Of a DNA stretch of 64,000 nucleotides, positions 7,752 to 18,183 are shown piece by piece; the first letter of the stretch is position 1; every line of letters begins with the position of its first letter. The notes beneath the pieces are model-generated. The model made no database searches, had not been told where the DNA came from, and saw nothing but the letters and a program-made list of their open reading frames with translations. A program made the translations under genes and the position numbers. Source of the stretch: Nocardioides coralli (GTDB taxonomy: Bacteria; Actinomycetota; Actinomycetes; Propionibacteriales; Nocardioidaceae); NCBI RefSeq assembly GCF_019880385.1, contig NZ_CP082273.1, positions 3,348,001-3,412,000 of the forward strand. Direction: 5' to 3'.

Positions 7752-8918
7752 TCAGTAGGACTTCGGCAGGCCGAGGGAGTGCATGGCGACGTAGTTGAGG
7801 ATCATCTCGCGACTGACCGGGGCGATCCGGCCGGCGCGGGTGGCGACCAGCAGCCCGGCCATGCCGTACTCCTGGGTGATCCCGTTGCCCCCGTGGGTCT
7901 GCACCGCCCGGTCGGCCGCGTCGCAGGCCGCCTCCGCGGCGGCGTACTTCGCCATGTTGGCCGCCTCGCCGGAGGCCATGTCGTCGCCGGCGTCGTAGAG
8001 GGCCGCCGCCTTCTGCGTCATCAGCCGGGCCATCTCGATCTCGATGTGGGACTGGGCGAGCGGGTGGGCGATCGCCTGGTGGCCGCCGATGGGGCCCTGG
8101 AACACCTCGCGCTCCCTGGCGTACGCCGCAGCCCGGCCCAGCGCGAACCGCGCCAGCCCCGTCGAGAACGACGCCGCCATGATCCGCTCGGGGTTGAGCC
8201 CGGCGAAGAGCTGCACGAGGCCACCGTCCTCGTCACCCACGACCGCATCAGCCGGCAGCCGCACGTCGTCGAGGAACACCTGGAACTGCAGCTCGAGGCT
8301 GACGATCTCCATCGGGATGGGTCGGGCCTCGAAGCCCGCGGCGTCGGTGGGGACGACGACGAGGACCGGCTTGACCTTGCCGGTGCGGGCGTCCTCCGCG
8401 CGCGCGACGACCAGCACGTGGTCGGCCTCGTCGACGCCGGAGATGTAGATCTTGCGACCGTTGAGCACCCACTCGTCGCCGTCGCGGCGGGCAGTGGTGG
8501 TGATGTTGTGGGTGTTGGTGCCGGCGTCCGGCTCCGTGATCGCGAAGGCCATGGTGCCGGTGCCGTCGCAGATCCCCGGCAGCCAGCGGCGCTTCTGCTC
8601 CTCGGTGCCGTAGCGGCTGATGATCGTGCCGCAGATCGCGGGACTGACCACCATCAGCAACAGCGGGCAGCCCTGGGCGGCGAGCTCCTCGCAGACGGCC
8701 GCGATGTCGCCGATCCCGCCGCCACCACCGCCGTACTCCTCGGGGATGTTGATGCCGAGGTAGCCCAGCTTGCCGATCTCCAGCCACAGCTCGGTGGTCT
8801 TCTCGCCGGCGCGGGCCTTCTCGGTGAACCACTCCCGGCCGTAGCGCGAGGCCAGCCTCGCCACCTCACGGCGCAGCGCCTGGCGCTCCTCGGACTCGCT
8901 GAACGCAACCTGGGTCAT
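7752..8918 (-). CDS. Acyl-CoA dehydrogenase (FadE type, isovaleryl-CoA-dehydrogenase-like active site)
   Basis: The 388-residue flavoenzyme introduces the alpha-beta double bond into an acyl-CoA. Seen: ITEPDAGTNTHN at about 127-138 (FAD/substrate loop), the C-terminal QTHGGNGITQEYG motif, and RIAPVSREM where medium-chain enzymes carry the catalytic EGT. The C-terminal catalytic Glu is therefore missing, but Glu244 in NPERIMAAS lies where isovaleryl-CoA dehydrogenase has its base, so an active enzyme for branched acyl-CoAs is inferred. It is the last gene of the eight-gene operon; its ATG overlaps the stop of the carboxylase alpha gene. Confidence 0.88.
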   Translation of the reverse strand: MTQVAFSESEERQALRREVARLASRYGREWFTEKARAGEKTTELWLEIGKLGYLGINIPEEYGGGGGGIGDIAAVCEELAAQGCPLLLMVVSPAICGTIISRYGTEEQKRRWLPGICDGTGTMAFAITEPDAGTNTHNITTTARRDGDEWVLNGRKIYISGVDEADHVLVVARAEDARTGKVKPVLVVVPTDAAGFEARPIPMEIVSLELQFQVFLDDVRLPADAVVGDEDGGLVQLFAGLNPERIMAASFSTGLARFALGRAAAYAREREVFQGPIGGHQAIAHPLAQSHIEIEMARLMTQKAAALYDAGDDMASGEAANMAKYAAAEAACDAADRAVQTHGGNGITQEYGMAGLLVATRAGRIAPVSREMILNYVAMHSLGLPKSY

Positions 8919-10842
8919 GCCTGCTCCTCATCGGTCGTCGCCGTCGACACCACGGCCAGGACGTCGCCGGCCGCGACCTGCGCCCCGCGCGTCACGTCGA
9001 TCGTGGTCACCGTGCCGGCGTGGGGCGCGCTGACGGTGTGCTGCATCTTCATCGCCTCCAGCACCAGCACCGGCTGGCCGGCAGCGACCTCGGCACCGAC
9101 CTCGACGGCGACGCTCACGACGGTGCCGGGCATCGGGGCCAGCAGGGACCCGCGCGCGAGGGTCGCGTCCGGGTCGGTGAACCGTGGCAGCAGCCGGAGT
9201 GCCGTGTGGCCGCGCGGACCGTCGACGTCGATCCGGTCACCGGCGACGTCCACGACGTACGTCGAGCGCACGCCGTCGGTCTCGAGGCTCACCGCCCACT
9301 CGGTGGTCGGGCCGGTCGAGACCACCGCCAGCACCGTGAACCCGTCCACGGTGTAGCCGTCGCGGCCGCCCCACCACTCCACGGTCGTGGTGTCGAAGGT
9401 GGTGCGCTGCGGCTGGGAGACGACGTTGCGCCAGCCGACGGGGATGCCCCGCTGGCGGGTCCGGGCCTGCCCGGCCGCCTCGGCCAGCGCGAGGGCGGCC
9501 GCGACCGGGGCACCGGGGTCCGGGGCGGGGGCCGGGAGCTCCCGTTCGTCGAGGAAGGCGGTGCTGACCTCGCCGGCCCGGAAGGCCTCGTCGCGGAGGA
9601 TCGCGAGCAGCAGGTCGCGGTTGGTGACCAGCCCGTGGATCCGCGCCCGGGCCAGGACGCGCGCGAGCCGGCGCGCGGCCTGCTCGCGGGTGGGCGCATG
9701 GGCGACCACCTTGGCCAGCATCGGGTCGTAGTGCGTGGTGACCGCAGAGCCGGTCTCGAAGCCGGCGTCGACCCGGACCCCGTCACCGGAAGGGATCTCG
9801 AAGCGGGTGAGCACCCCGCTCTGGGGCTGCCAGTCGGCGGCCGGGTCCTCGGCGTACAGCCGCACCTCGATCGCGTGGCCCCGGGGTGCGGTCTCCCGGG
9901 ACTCGACGGGCAGGGGCCGTCCCTCGGCCACGGCCAGCTGCAGCTCGACCAGGTCGACGCCGTGCACCAGCTCGGAGACGGGGTGCTCGACCTGCAGCCG
10001 GGTGTTCATCTCGAGGAAGAAGAACCGGTCGGCGTCGGCGTCGTAGAGGAACTCGACGGTGCCGGCACCGAGGTAGTCGATCGCCTCGGCCGCGGCGCGA
10101 GCCGCCGCGTGCAGGGCGTCACGGGTCGCCTCGGGCAGCCCCGGCGCCGGCGCCTCCTCGACCACCTTCTGGTGCCGCCGCTGGATGGAGCAGTCCCGCT
10201 CGCCGAGGACGAGCACGGCTCCGGCCGTCCCGACCACCTGCACCTCGACGTGGCGTCCGCGCTCGACGTACGGCTCCACGAACACGGTGCCGTCGCCGAA
10301 GGCCGACTCGGCCTCGGCCGAGGCCTGCTCGACCTCGCGGGGCAGGTCGGCGAGCGTCCGCACGACCCGCATGCCGCGGCCCCCACCACCCGCCGAGGCC
10401 TTCACGAGCAGCGGCAGGTCGGCCTCGGTGGCGGTCTCGGCGGACAGGTTGCCGAGGACGGGTACGCCGGCGGCCTCCATCAGCTTCTTGGCCTCGACCT
10501 TCGAGCCCATCTGCTCGATCGACCCCGGGGCCGGGCCCACCCAGGTGAGGCCGGCGTCGAGGACCGCGCGGGCGAAGCCGGCGTTCTCGGAGAGGAAGCC
10601 GTAGCCGGGGTGGACCGCGTCGGCTCCGGAACGTCGGGCAGCCTCGATGAGCAGGTCGCCGCGCAGGTAGGTCTCGGCGGGGGTGTCGCCCGGCAGGCGG
10701 ACCGCGGTGTCGGCCTCCCGCACGAAGGGCAGCCCGGCGTCGGCGTCGGAGTGCACGGCCACGGTCTCGATGCCGAGCCGGTAGCAGGTGCGGAAGACCC
10801 GGGAGGCGATCTCGCCCCGGTTGGCGACCAGGAGTCGGCGGA

Positions 10843-10846
<4 letters not shown>
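8915..10846 (-). CDS. Acyl-CoA carboxylase alpha subunit (biotin carboxylase plus biotin carrier)
   Basis: The 643-residue protein carries the biotin carboxylase domain (LLVANRGEIASRVFRTC at the N terminus; glycine-rich ATP-grasp loop KASAGGGGRGM; EMNTRLQVEHPVSE) and a C-terminal biotinyl domain with LEAMKMQH, whose Lys is biotinylated. Length and order match AccA/MccA-type subunits for acetyl-, propionyl- or 3-methylcrotonyl-CoA. With two IVD-like dehydrogenases and AtuA in the same operon, a methylcrotonyl- or geranyl-type branched substrate is more likely than acetyl-CoA; that is inference. Starts at an ATG overlapping the beta-subunit stop. Confidence 0.92.
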
Positions 10847-12491
<1,645 letters not shown>

Positions 12492-12495
<4 letters not shown>

Positions 12496-12968
12496 GACTC
12501 CACCACCGCCTTCATCCGCTCCAGGGTCGTCCGCATCCCCCGCTCGTTGGTGCGGCCGCGCAGCGGGCCCAGCGCGAGCCAGTAGGCGCGCATCATGAGG
12601 TTGGGCTGGACCCGGAAGTACTCGGTGACCCGCGTGCCGCCGGCCTCCGGCTCCAGCCGGTAGCCCCAGTTGTTGGCGGTCACCTCGTCGTTGCCGACGG
12701 CGAACTCGAAGACCCGCTCGGGCTCGCAGGCGGTGACGGTGCAGAGCGTCCAGTACGTCGGACCGATGCCGTTGCGGCGTACGTGCCCCTTGAACTGGGC
12801 GCCCACCTCGGGACCGGACGACCCGCGGATCCAGCGGGCCTCGAAGGTCTCGGGGCTGAACTCCCCGATCCGGGTCACGTCGGAGACCAGGTCCCACACC
12901 ACCGTCGGTGGCGCGTCCATGTGGACCGTGACCTCACCGGTCAGCGGGCGGAACAGCTTGTCGATCAT
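12492..12968 (-). CDS. SRPBCC family (START-like) protein
   Basis: The 158-residue protein has the SRPBCC pattern: EVTVHMDAPPTVVWDLVSDVTRIGEFSPE at the N terminus, a curved-sheet middle, and a C-terminal ERMKAVVES helix. Such helix-grip proteins bind hydrophobic ligands such as polyketides, lipids or aromatic acids. Lying between a FadE gene and the carboxylase genes, and overlapping both by four bases, it probably binds the pathway substrate or an intermediate. Confidence 0.82.
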
Positions 12969-14149
12969 GCGTACCCCAGCAGTCGTGCGGCGAGGTCGGC
13001 GAGGACCTCGTCCGCGCCTCCTCCGATCGGCAGGATCCGGGCGTCGCGGTAGTGCCGCTCGACCTCGGTCCCGTGCAGGTAGCCGGTGCCACCGTGGAGC
13101 TGCACCGCCTGGTCACACACGTGGGCGGCCGTGTCGACCGCGGTCTGCTTGGCCAGGCATGCCTCGGCGACGACGTTCTCGCCCGCCTCGTGGCGCCGCA
13201 CGACCTCGTGGGTGTAGGCCCGCGCGACCTCGACCTGGCGGTGCATCTCGACCAGCGCGTGGCGGACGACCTGGTTGGCCATGAGCGGCTTCCCGAAGGT
13301 CTCCCGCTGCCGGGCGTACGCCGCCGCGCGCTCGAGACTGCGCGCGGCGATGCCGTAGCCGTGGACCGCGAGGGAGATCCGCTCGACGACGAACTGCTCG
13401 GCGATCTGGTAGAAGCCGGAGCCCTCCTCGCCGACGAGGTTGGCGAGCGGGACCCGGCAGGCGTCGAAGCCCAGCTCGGCGGTGTCGGAGCAGTGCCAGC
13501 CCATCTTCGACAGCGCCCGGTCCACGGTGAAGCCGGGTGTGCCCTTCTCGATGACCAGCAGGCTCAGTCCCGTGTGGCCCGGCTCCCCCGTGCGCACGGC
13601 GGTGGTGACGAAGTCTGCGCGGACCCCGGAGGTGATGAAGGTCTTGCCGCCGTCGACGACGTAGTGGTCCCCGTCCCGCCGGGCCGTGGTGCGGATCCCG
13701 GCGACGTCGGACCCGCCCCCGGGCTCGGTCACGGCCAGGCTGCCGATCAGCTCACCGGCGAGGGTGGGTCGCACGAACCGGTCGACGAGGTCGCGGTTGC
13801 CGCTGGCGGCGATGTGGGGCAGGGCGATGCCGCTGGTGAACAGGGCGGCCATCAGCCCGCTGGAGGCACCGGCGGCGAAGCAGGCCTCCTGCATGACGAC
13901 GCTGTCCATCAGCGTGCCGCCGCTGCCGCCGACCTCCTCGGGGAAGCCGATGCCGAGGAGGCCCTGCTTCGCCGCCGCTGCGTGCAGCTCGCGCGGGACC
14001 TCGCCGGCGTCCTCCCACGCCTGCAGGTGGGGCAGCACCTCGCGGCGGACGAACTCGGTGGCGGTGTCGCGAAGGGCGTGGTGGTGCTCCGGCCCCACGG
14101 ACGCCTCCGGTGATCTCGACGCACCCGTCGCGATCTCCTGCTCGGTCAC
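12965..14149 (-). CDS. Acyl-CoA dehydrogenase (FadE type, isovaleryl-CoA-dehydrogenase-like)
   Basis: The 394-residue flavoenzyme has VTEPGGGSDVAGIRT at about 140-154, QLHGGTGYLHGTEVERHYRDARI near the C terminus, and ILPIGGGADEV in place of the EGT loop. The catalytic base is inferred to be Glu256 in FVVERISLA, the position used by isovaleryl-CoA dehydrogenase. GTG start at 14149 overlapping the AtuA stop, and a stop overlapping the SRPBCC start. It differs clearly from the other FadE of this operon, so the two probably act on different intermediates. Confidence 0.88.
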   Translation of the reverse strand: MTEQEIATGASRSPEASVGPEHHHALRDTATEFVRREVLPHLQAWEDAGEVPRELHAAAAKQGLLGIGFPEEVGGSGGTLMDSVVMQEACFAAGASSGLMAALFTSGIALPHIAASGNRDLVDRFVRPTLAGELIGSLAVTEPGGGSDVAGIRTTARRDGDHYVVDGGKTFITSGVRADFVTTAVRTGEPGHTGLSLLVIEKGTPGFTVDRALSKMGWHCSDTAELGFDACRVPLANLVGEEGSGFYQIAEQFVVERISLAVHGYGIAARSLERAAAYARQRETFGKPLMANQVVRHALVEMHRQVEVARAYTHEVVRRHEAGENVVAEACLAKQTAVDTAAHVCDQAVQLHGGTGYLHGTEVERHYRDARILPIGGGADEVLADLAARLLGYA

Positions 14150-15855
14150 AGCAACGCCTCCTCGATGTGGACCATCCGCGACCGGACCCACTCGCCGAGG
14201 CCCTTGGCCTGGGGGTCGAAGCGGGTGGAGGCCGCGACCCCGTCGCCGAGCAGCCCGTGGAGCACCACGTTGACCGCGCCGAGGTTGGGCAGCAGGAAGA
14301 CCTCGACGTCGAGGTCGCACGCCTCCGGAACCAGCTCCCGGACCCGCTCGGGCGTCACGAACTTGCACAGCCACTCCACCCGCTCCTCCCTCCGGGGGTG
14401 GTCGTCGGCCGCGACCCAGAGCCCGAGGTTGGCGTCGCCGCCCTTGTCGCCGGACCGGGCATGCACGAAGGTGCCCAGCGGCACCCGGCGGGTCAGCGTG
14501 TCGGCGGGGTGGGGGTACGGCGAGGGGCGGGTCCCGGTGTGGTCCTCGGCCGGCCCGTCGGTCACCGAGGGGTCCGGGACCTCCTCGCGGCGGCCGTCGT
14601 GGTGGACCACCGTGTGGCTGACCGTGACGCGGTCGACGTACTCCGGCCGGTAGACGCCGAACGGGGTCGGCGAAGCCGGCGGGGCGGTCATCGTGAAGCC
14701 GGGGTAGGAGGCGAGCGCGAGCTCGACCACCGCCGCCGTGAACGCCCGGCCGACCGGCTCCGGCGCAGGGTCCTTCACGGTGCAGCGCAGCAGCACCGAG
14801 GCCATCTCCTCGGAGTCGGCGTCCGGCCGCGCGGGGGCGACCGGCGACCACACCACCTCCGCGGGCGGCGGGTCGAGCGCCGCGGTCAGCTGGTCGCGCA
14901 CCCAGGCCGCCTTCTCCTCCACGTCGAGCCCGGTCAGCACCAGCTCGACGCTGTTGCGGTGGCCGCCGAGCTCGTTGACGCAGACCTTCAGCTGCTGCGG
15001 CGGCGGCTCGCCGCGTACGCCGGTGACGGCGACCCGGTCGGGTCCGGCGTCGGCGAGCCCGATCGAGCGGAGGTCGACGGTCACGTCGGGGCCGAGGTAG
15101 CGGGTCGACTGGATCTCGTAGAGCAGCTGGGCGGTGACGGTGCCGACCGTGACGGCTCCGCCGGTGCCCTCGTGCTTGGTGATCACGCTCGAGCCGTCGC
15201 CGGCGACCTCGGCCACCGGGAAGCCGAGGGGTCGTGACCGGTCGAGCTCGCGGAAGCCGCTGTAGTTGCCTCCGCAGGCCTGGGCGCCGCACTCGAGCAC
15301 GTGCCCGGCGACGACGGCGCCGGCGAGCTGGTCGTGCTGCTCGGGGGTCCAGCCGTGGTGGGCGGCCGCGGGACCGACGACCAGCGAGGCGTCGGTGACG
15401 CGGCCGGTGACGACCACGTCGGCCCCCGCACGCAGCGCGGCGGCGATGCCGTACCCGCCGAGGTAGGCGTTGGCCGTGAGGGCGCCGGGGAACCCGAGTC
15501 CACGGAGGTCGTCACCCTCGACGTGGGCGACGACGGGGTCGAGGCCCAGCCCGTGCGCGACCTCCCGCAGTCGCTCGGCCAGACCCGCCGGGTTGAGACC
15601 GCCGGCGTTGGAGACGATCCTGACGCCGCGCTCCAGCGCGGTGCCGAGGCACTCCTCGACCTGCCGCACGAAGCTCCGGGCGTAGCCGAGCCGCTCGTCC
15701 TTGAGCAGGTCGCGGCCGAGGATGAGCATCGTGAGCTCGGCGAGGTAGTCGCCGGTCAGCACGTCGAGCGGACCGCCGTCGAGCATCTCGCGCATGGCAG
15801 CGTGCCGGTCGCCGTAGAAGCCGGAGCAGTTGCCGACGCGCAGGGGTTCAGCCAT
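14146..15855 (-). CDS. AtuA family protein (DUF1446, acyclic terpene utilisation)
   Basis: The 569-residue protein matches AtuA, the first gene of the citronellol/geraniol degradation cluster of Pseudomonas, whose biochemical role is still unclear. Seen: RVGNCSGFYGDR at the N terminus, GYGIAAALRAGADVVVTGRVTDASL in the middle, and the C-terminal AtuA-like domain with FVHARSGDKGGDANLGL. Length equals the full two-domain form. It overlaps the TIGR03084 gene by eight bases and the FadE gene by four. Together with a carboxylase and IVD-type dehydrogenases it points to terpenoid or branched-acid catabolism. Confidence 0.86.
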   Translation of the reverse strand: MAEPLRVGNCSGFYGDRHAAMREMLDGGPLDVLTGDYLAELTMLILGRDLLKDERLGYARSFVRQVEECLGTALERGVRIVSNAGGLNPAGLAERLREVAHGLGLDPVVAHVEGDDLRGLGFPGALTANAYLGGYGIAAALRAGADVVVTGRVTDASLVVGPAAAHHGWTPEQHDQLAGAVVAGHVLECGAQACGGNYSGFRELDRSRPLGFPVAEVAGDGSSVITKHEGTGGAVTVGTVTAQLLYEIQSTRYLGPDVTVDLRSIGLADAGPDRVAVTGVRGEPPPQQLKVCVNELGGHRNSVELVLTGLDVEEKAAWVRDQLTAALDPPPAEVVWSPVAPARPDADSEEMASVLLRCTVKDPAPEPVGRAFTAAVVELALASYPGFTMTAPPASPTPFGVYRPEYVDRVTVSHTVVHHDGRREEVPDPSVTDGPAEDHTGTRPSPYPHPADTLTRRVPLGTFVHARSGDKGGDANLGLWVAADDHPRREERVEWLCKFVTPERVRELVPEACDLDVEVFLLPNLGAVNVVLHGLLGDGVAASTRFDPQAKGLGEWVRSRMVHIEEALL

Positions 15856-16639
15856 CGCGGCGCTCCCGCCCCTCGCCCGGCGGGCCCGCGAAGCACTGCG
15901 CGATGCCGAGCCAGGCGTTGGCCTCGCGGCCGCGGGCGACCAGCGTGGTGTCGTCGCGGTGGATCCGCTGGGTCACCAGCAGGCAGAAGTCGAGCGCGGC
16001 CCCCTGGACCCCCTGGGGTGCCTCGTGCGGACCCCACGCCCACAGGTCGCCGCTGGGCGCCGTCAGCTCGACCCGGAACTCCTCCCCCGGGGCCTCGAGC
16101 CCGTGGGCGAGGAAGGCGAAGTCGCGGGTGCGTACGCCGAGGTGGGCGACGTGCCGGATCCGGTCGGTGACCTCCGGCTCCACGCCGAGCGCGTCGTGGA
16201 CGTCGCGCGAGTGCGCCCAGGTCTCCATGAACCGGGCGGTCGCCATCGAGGTCGCCGACATCGGCGGCCCGAACCACGGCAGCCGCTGCCCGGCCGGGTG
16301 GGCACGGAGCGTGGCGACCAGCGCCGTCCGTGCCGCCCGCCAGCGCACCAGCAGCTCCGCGGGTGCGGCCCGACCGCCCTCGAGCGCGACCTCGTCGACG
16401 AACCCGTCGGGGTCGGTGAGCGCCTCCTCGACCAGCGTCTGCCACCCCGGGGCGTCGGTGGCCGCGGTGACCGCTGCCTCGTCGGTCCACGCGAGGTGGG
16501 CCACCTGCGTGGCGACGTCCCAGCCCGCGGCGGGGGTGGCCCGTCGCCACCCGTCAGCGGGGAGGTCGACCAGCAGCTTCTCCAGCCGGTCGCCCTCGGC
16601 GTCGAGGTCGGCGAGGACCCCGTCGAGCAGGTCGGTCAT
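15848..16639 (-). CDS. TIGR03084 family metal-binding protein (maleylpyruvate isomerase/DinB-like)
   Basis: The 263-residue protein has the N-terminal four-helix fold of mycothiol-dependent maleylpyruvate isomerases (GWDVATQVAHLAWTDEAAV) with candidate metal-binding His, and MATARFMETWAHSRDVHDALG, also a family mark. Such proteins may bind a divalent metal and mycothiol; the reaction is unknown. Its ATG overlaps the TetR stop, and it overlaps the start of AtuA by eight bases. Confidence 0.8.
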   Translation of the reverse strand: MTDLLDGVLADLDAEGDRLEKLLVDLPADGWRRATPAAGWDVATQVAHLAWTDEAAVTAATDAPGWQTLVEEALTDPDGFVDEVALEGGRAAPAELLVRWRAARTALVATLRAHPAGQRLPWFGPPMSATSMATARFMETWAHSRDVHDALGVEPEVTDRIRHVAHLGVRTRDFAFLAHGLEAPGEEFRVELTAPSGDLWAWGPHEAPQGVQGAALDFCLLVTQRIHRDDTTLVARGREANAWLGIAQCFAGPPGEGRERRDG

Positions 16640-17244
16640 GCGCCCTCCTGCAGCCGCGCGTCCAGGGTCCGCGCCCACTCGTCGAGGATCCGGCGCCGGC
16701 GTCGCTCGTCGTCGGTGATGGTGCTGGCGAGCCCGAGGCCGCGCACCAGGTCGAGCGTCGCCTGCACCAGCTCCCGCACGCCCGGACGGGACTCGTCGAC
16801 CCCGAGCGCCCGGACCGTGAGCCGGTGCGCCTCCCGGCCGACCTCCTGCTCCAGCGGCTCGACGGCGGCCAGCAGCTGCGGGTCGGTGCGGGCGGCGACC
16901 CACAGCTCCAGCGCGGCGCTGAACACCGGCGAGCTGTAGTGGTCGCCCAGCATCCGCACGACGGCACGGGTGCGGCCGGCACCGCGCGGCACGGCCGCGA
17001 AGGCCTCGGCCAGCTCGGCGCCACGGAGCTCGGTGAGGTGCCGCACGGCCGCCACCACGAGGTCGTTCTTGGTGGGGAAGTGGTGGAGCTGGGCCCCTCG
17101 GGAGACGCCGGCCCGCTCGGACACCAGCGTGGTCGAGGTGCCCGAGAACCCGCGCTCGACCAGGAGGTCGACGGTCGCCTCGAGCAACCGGGTCCGCATC
17201 GCGCGGCTCCGATCGGCCTGGGGCACCCGGGCGGTCGCGGTCAC
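16636..17244 (-). CDS. TetR family transcriptional regulator
   Basis: The 202-residue protein has an N-terminal TetR helix-turn-helix (RTRLLEATVDLLVERGFSGT, then VSERAGVSRGAQLHHFPTKND) and an all-helical C-terminal ligand domain. It is the first gene of the eight-gene operon, so it probably represses its own operon and is released by a pathway acyl-CoA or acid. A perfect 22-base palindrome lies 26 bases upstream of its GTG start. An alternative start is the ATG 15 codons in. Confidence 0.88.
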   Translation of the reverse strand: MTATARVPQADRSRAMRTRLLEATVDLLVERGFSGTSTTLVSERAGVSRGAQLHHFPTKNDLVVAAVRHLTELRGAELAEAFAAVPRGAGRTRAVVRMLGDHYSSPVFSAALELWVAARTDPQLLAAVEPLEQEVGREAHRLTVRALGVDESRPGVRELVQATLDLVRGLGLASTITDDERRRRRILDEWARTLDARLQEGA

Positions 17245-17269
17245 GACACCATCGTCCGCTCCCAGAAAC

Positions 17270-17291
17270 AAACAGTCAAGACTGACTGTTT
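17270..17291. promoter_or_regulatory. Palindromic operator of the TetR regulator
   Basis: The 9-base arms AAACAGTCA (17270-17278) and TGACTGTTT (17283-17291) are perfect inverted repeats around AGAC. The site is an AT-rich island in a GC-rich genome and lies between the TetR start (17244, minus) and DUF427 (17353, plus). Size and symmetry are typical of TetR operators. Confidence 0.75.
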
Positions 17292-17340
17292 CATAGCGGG
17301 CCAGCACGTCGCGGCGGTCGACGTCGGCGCGGTCGGGTCC

Positions 17341-17346
17341 CACACT
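17341..17346 (+). promoter_or_regulatory. -10 element of a leaderless promoter (DUF427)
   Basis: CACACT ends six bases before the ATG at 17353; no ribosome binding site is present. Confidence 0.4.
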
Positions 17347-17352
17347 GGAACG

Positions 17353-18180
17353 ATGGCCACGAGGATGCAGGATCTGATCCGCGAGGCGATGGCGTCGCTG
17401 CGGATCCACCCGATCTCGAAGTGGATCCGGGCGAGCGTGGGCGACACCGTCGTCGTCGACACCCGTGCGGCACACGTGGTCTGGGAGCCGCGCCGGGTGG
17501 TACCGACGTACGCCGTCCCGGTGGCCGACCTGGCGGCGGAGCTCCTCGACGCGGAGCCCGCCGAGCTCCCCGAGCACCCGGTCCGCATCGGGGACGGCCC
17601 CCCGGTGCTCACGCCGGAGACGCCCTTCGCCGTCCACTCCACCCCCGGCCGCTCGTTGACGCTGCGGACCGCGGCCGGCGACCTCCCGGGAGCCGGCTTC
17701 GCCCCCGATGATCCCGACCTCGACGGTCACGTGCTTCTCGACTGGGACGCCTTCGACCAGTGGTACGAGGAGGAGCAGGTCGTGATGGCCCACCCCCACG
17801 ATCCCTTCGACCGGATCGACTGCCTGGTCAGCAGCCGTCACGTCGAGATCTCGCTGGCGGGCGTGACCCTCGCGGACTCCCGCCGTCCGACGCTGCTCTA
17901 CGAGACCCCGCTGCCGGTCCGCTACTACCTGCCGCGCGAGGACGTGGCCATGGAGCTGCTCGAGCCCGCTGACCACACGAGCGTCTGCGCCTACAAGGGT
18001 CACGCTCGCTACTGGTCGGCCCTCGTCGGCGGCGAGGTGGTGCCCAACCTGGCGTGGAGCTACGAGGACCCGCTGGACGACGCCGTCCCGGTCCAGGACC
18101 TCGTGTGCTTCTTCACCGAGCGGCTCGACGTCCGTCTCGACGGGGTCGACCAGGACCGGGCCGTCACCCCCTGGTCGTGA
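17353..18180 (+). CDS. DUF427 domain protein
   Basis: The 275-residue protein contains the DUF427 fold, clearest in its C-terminal half (RYYLPREDVAMELLEP, then CAYKGHARYWSALVGGEVVPNLAWSYEDP), with a weaker related half at about residues 20-75. The function of the family is unknown; small beta-structured members are common in actinobacteria. It is transcribed away from the TetR operon and may share the operator at 17270-17291. Its stop lies three bases from the stop of the convergent MMPL gene. Confidence 0.82.
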   Translation: MATRMQDLIREAMASLRIHPISKWIRASVGDTVVVDTRAAHVVWEPRRVVPTYAVPVADLAAELLDAEPAELPEHPVRIGDGPPVLTPETPFAVHSTPGRSLTLRTAAGDLPGAGFAPDDPDLDGHVLLDWDAFDQWYEEEQVVMAHPHDPFDRIDCLVSSRHVEISLAGVTLADSRRPTLLYETPLPVRYYLPREDVAMELLEPADHTSVCAYKGHARYWSALVGGEVVPNLAWSYEDPLDDAVPVQDLVCFFTERLDVRLDGVDQDRAVTPWS

Positions 18181-18183
18181 CCG

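Noticed and set aside
6882..9356. Plus-strand frame of 824 residues
   Set aside because: It lies opposite the PPOX, FadE and carboxylase genes, whose domains are clear; it has no domain of its own.
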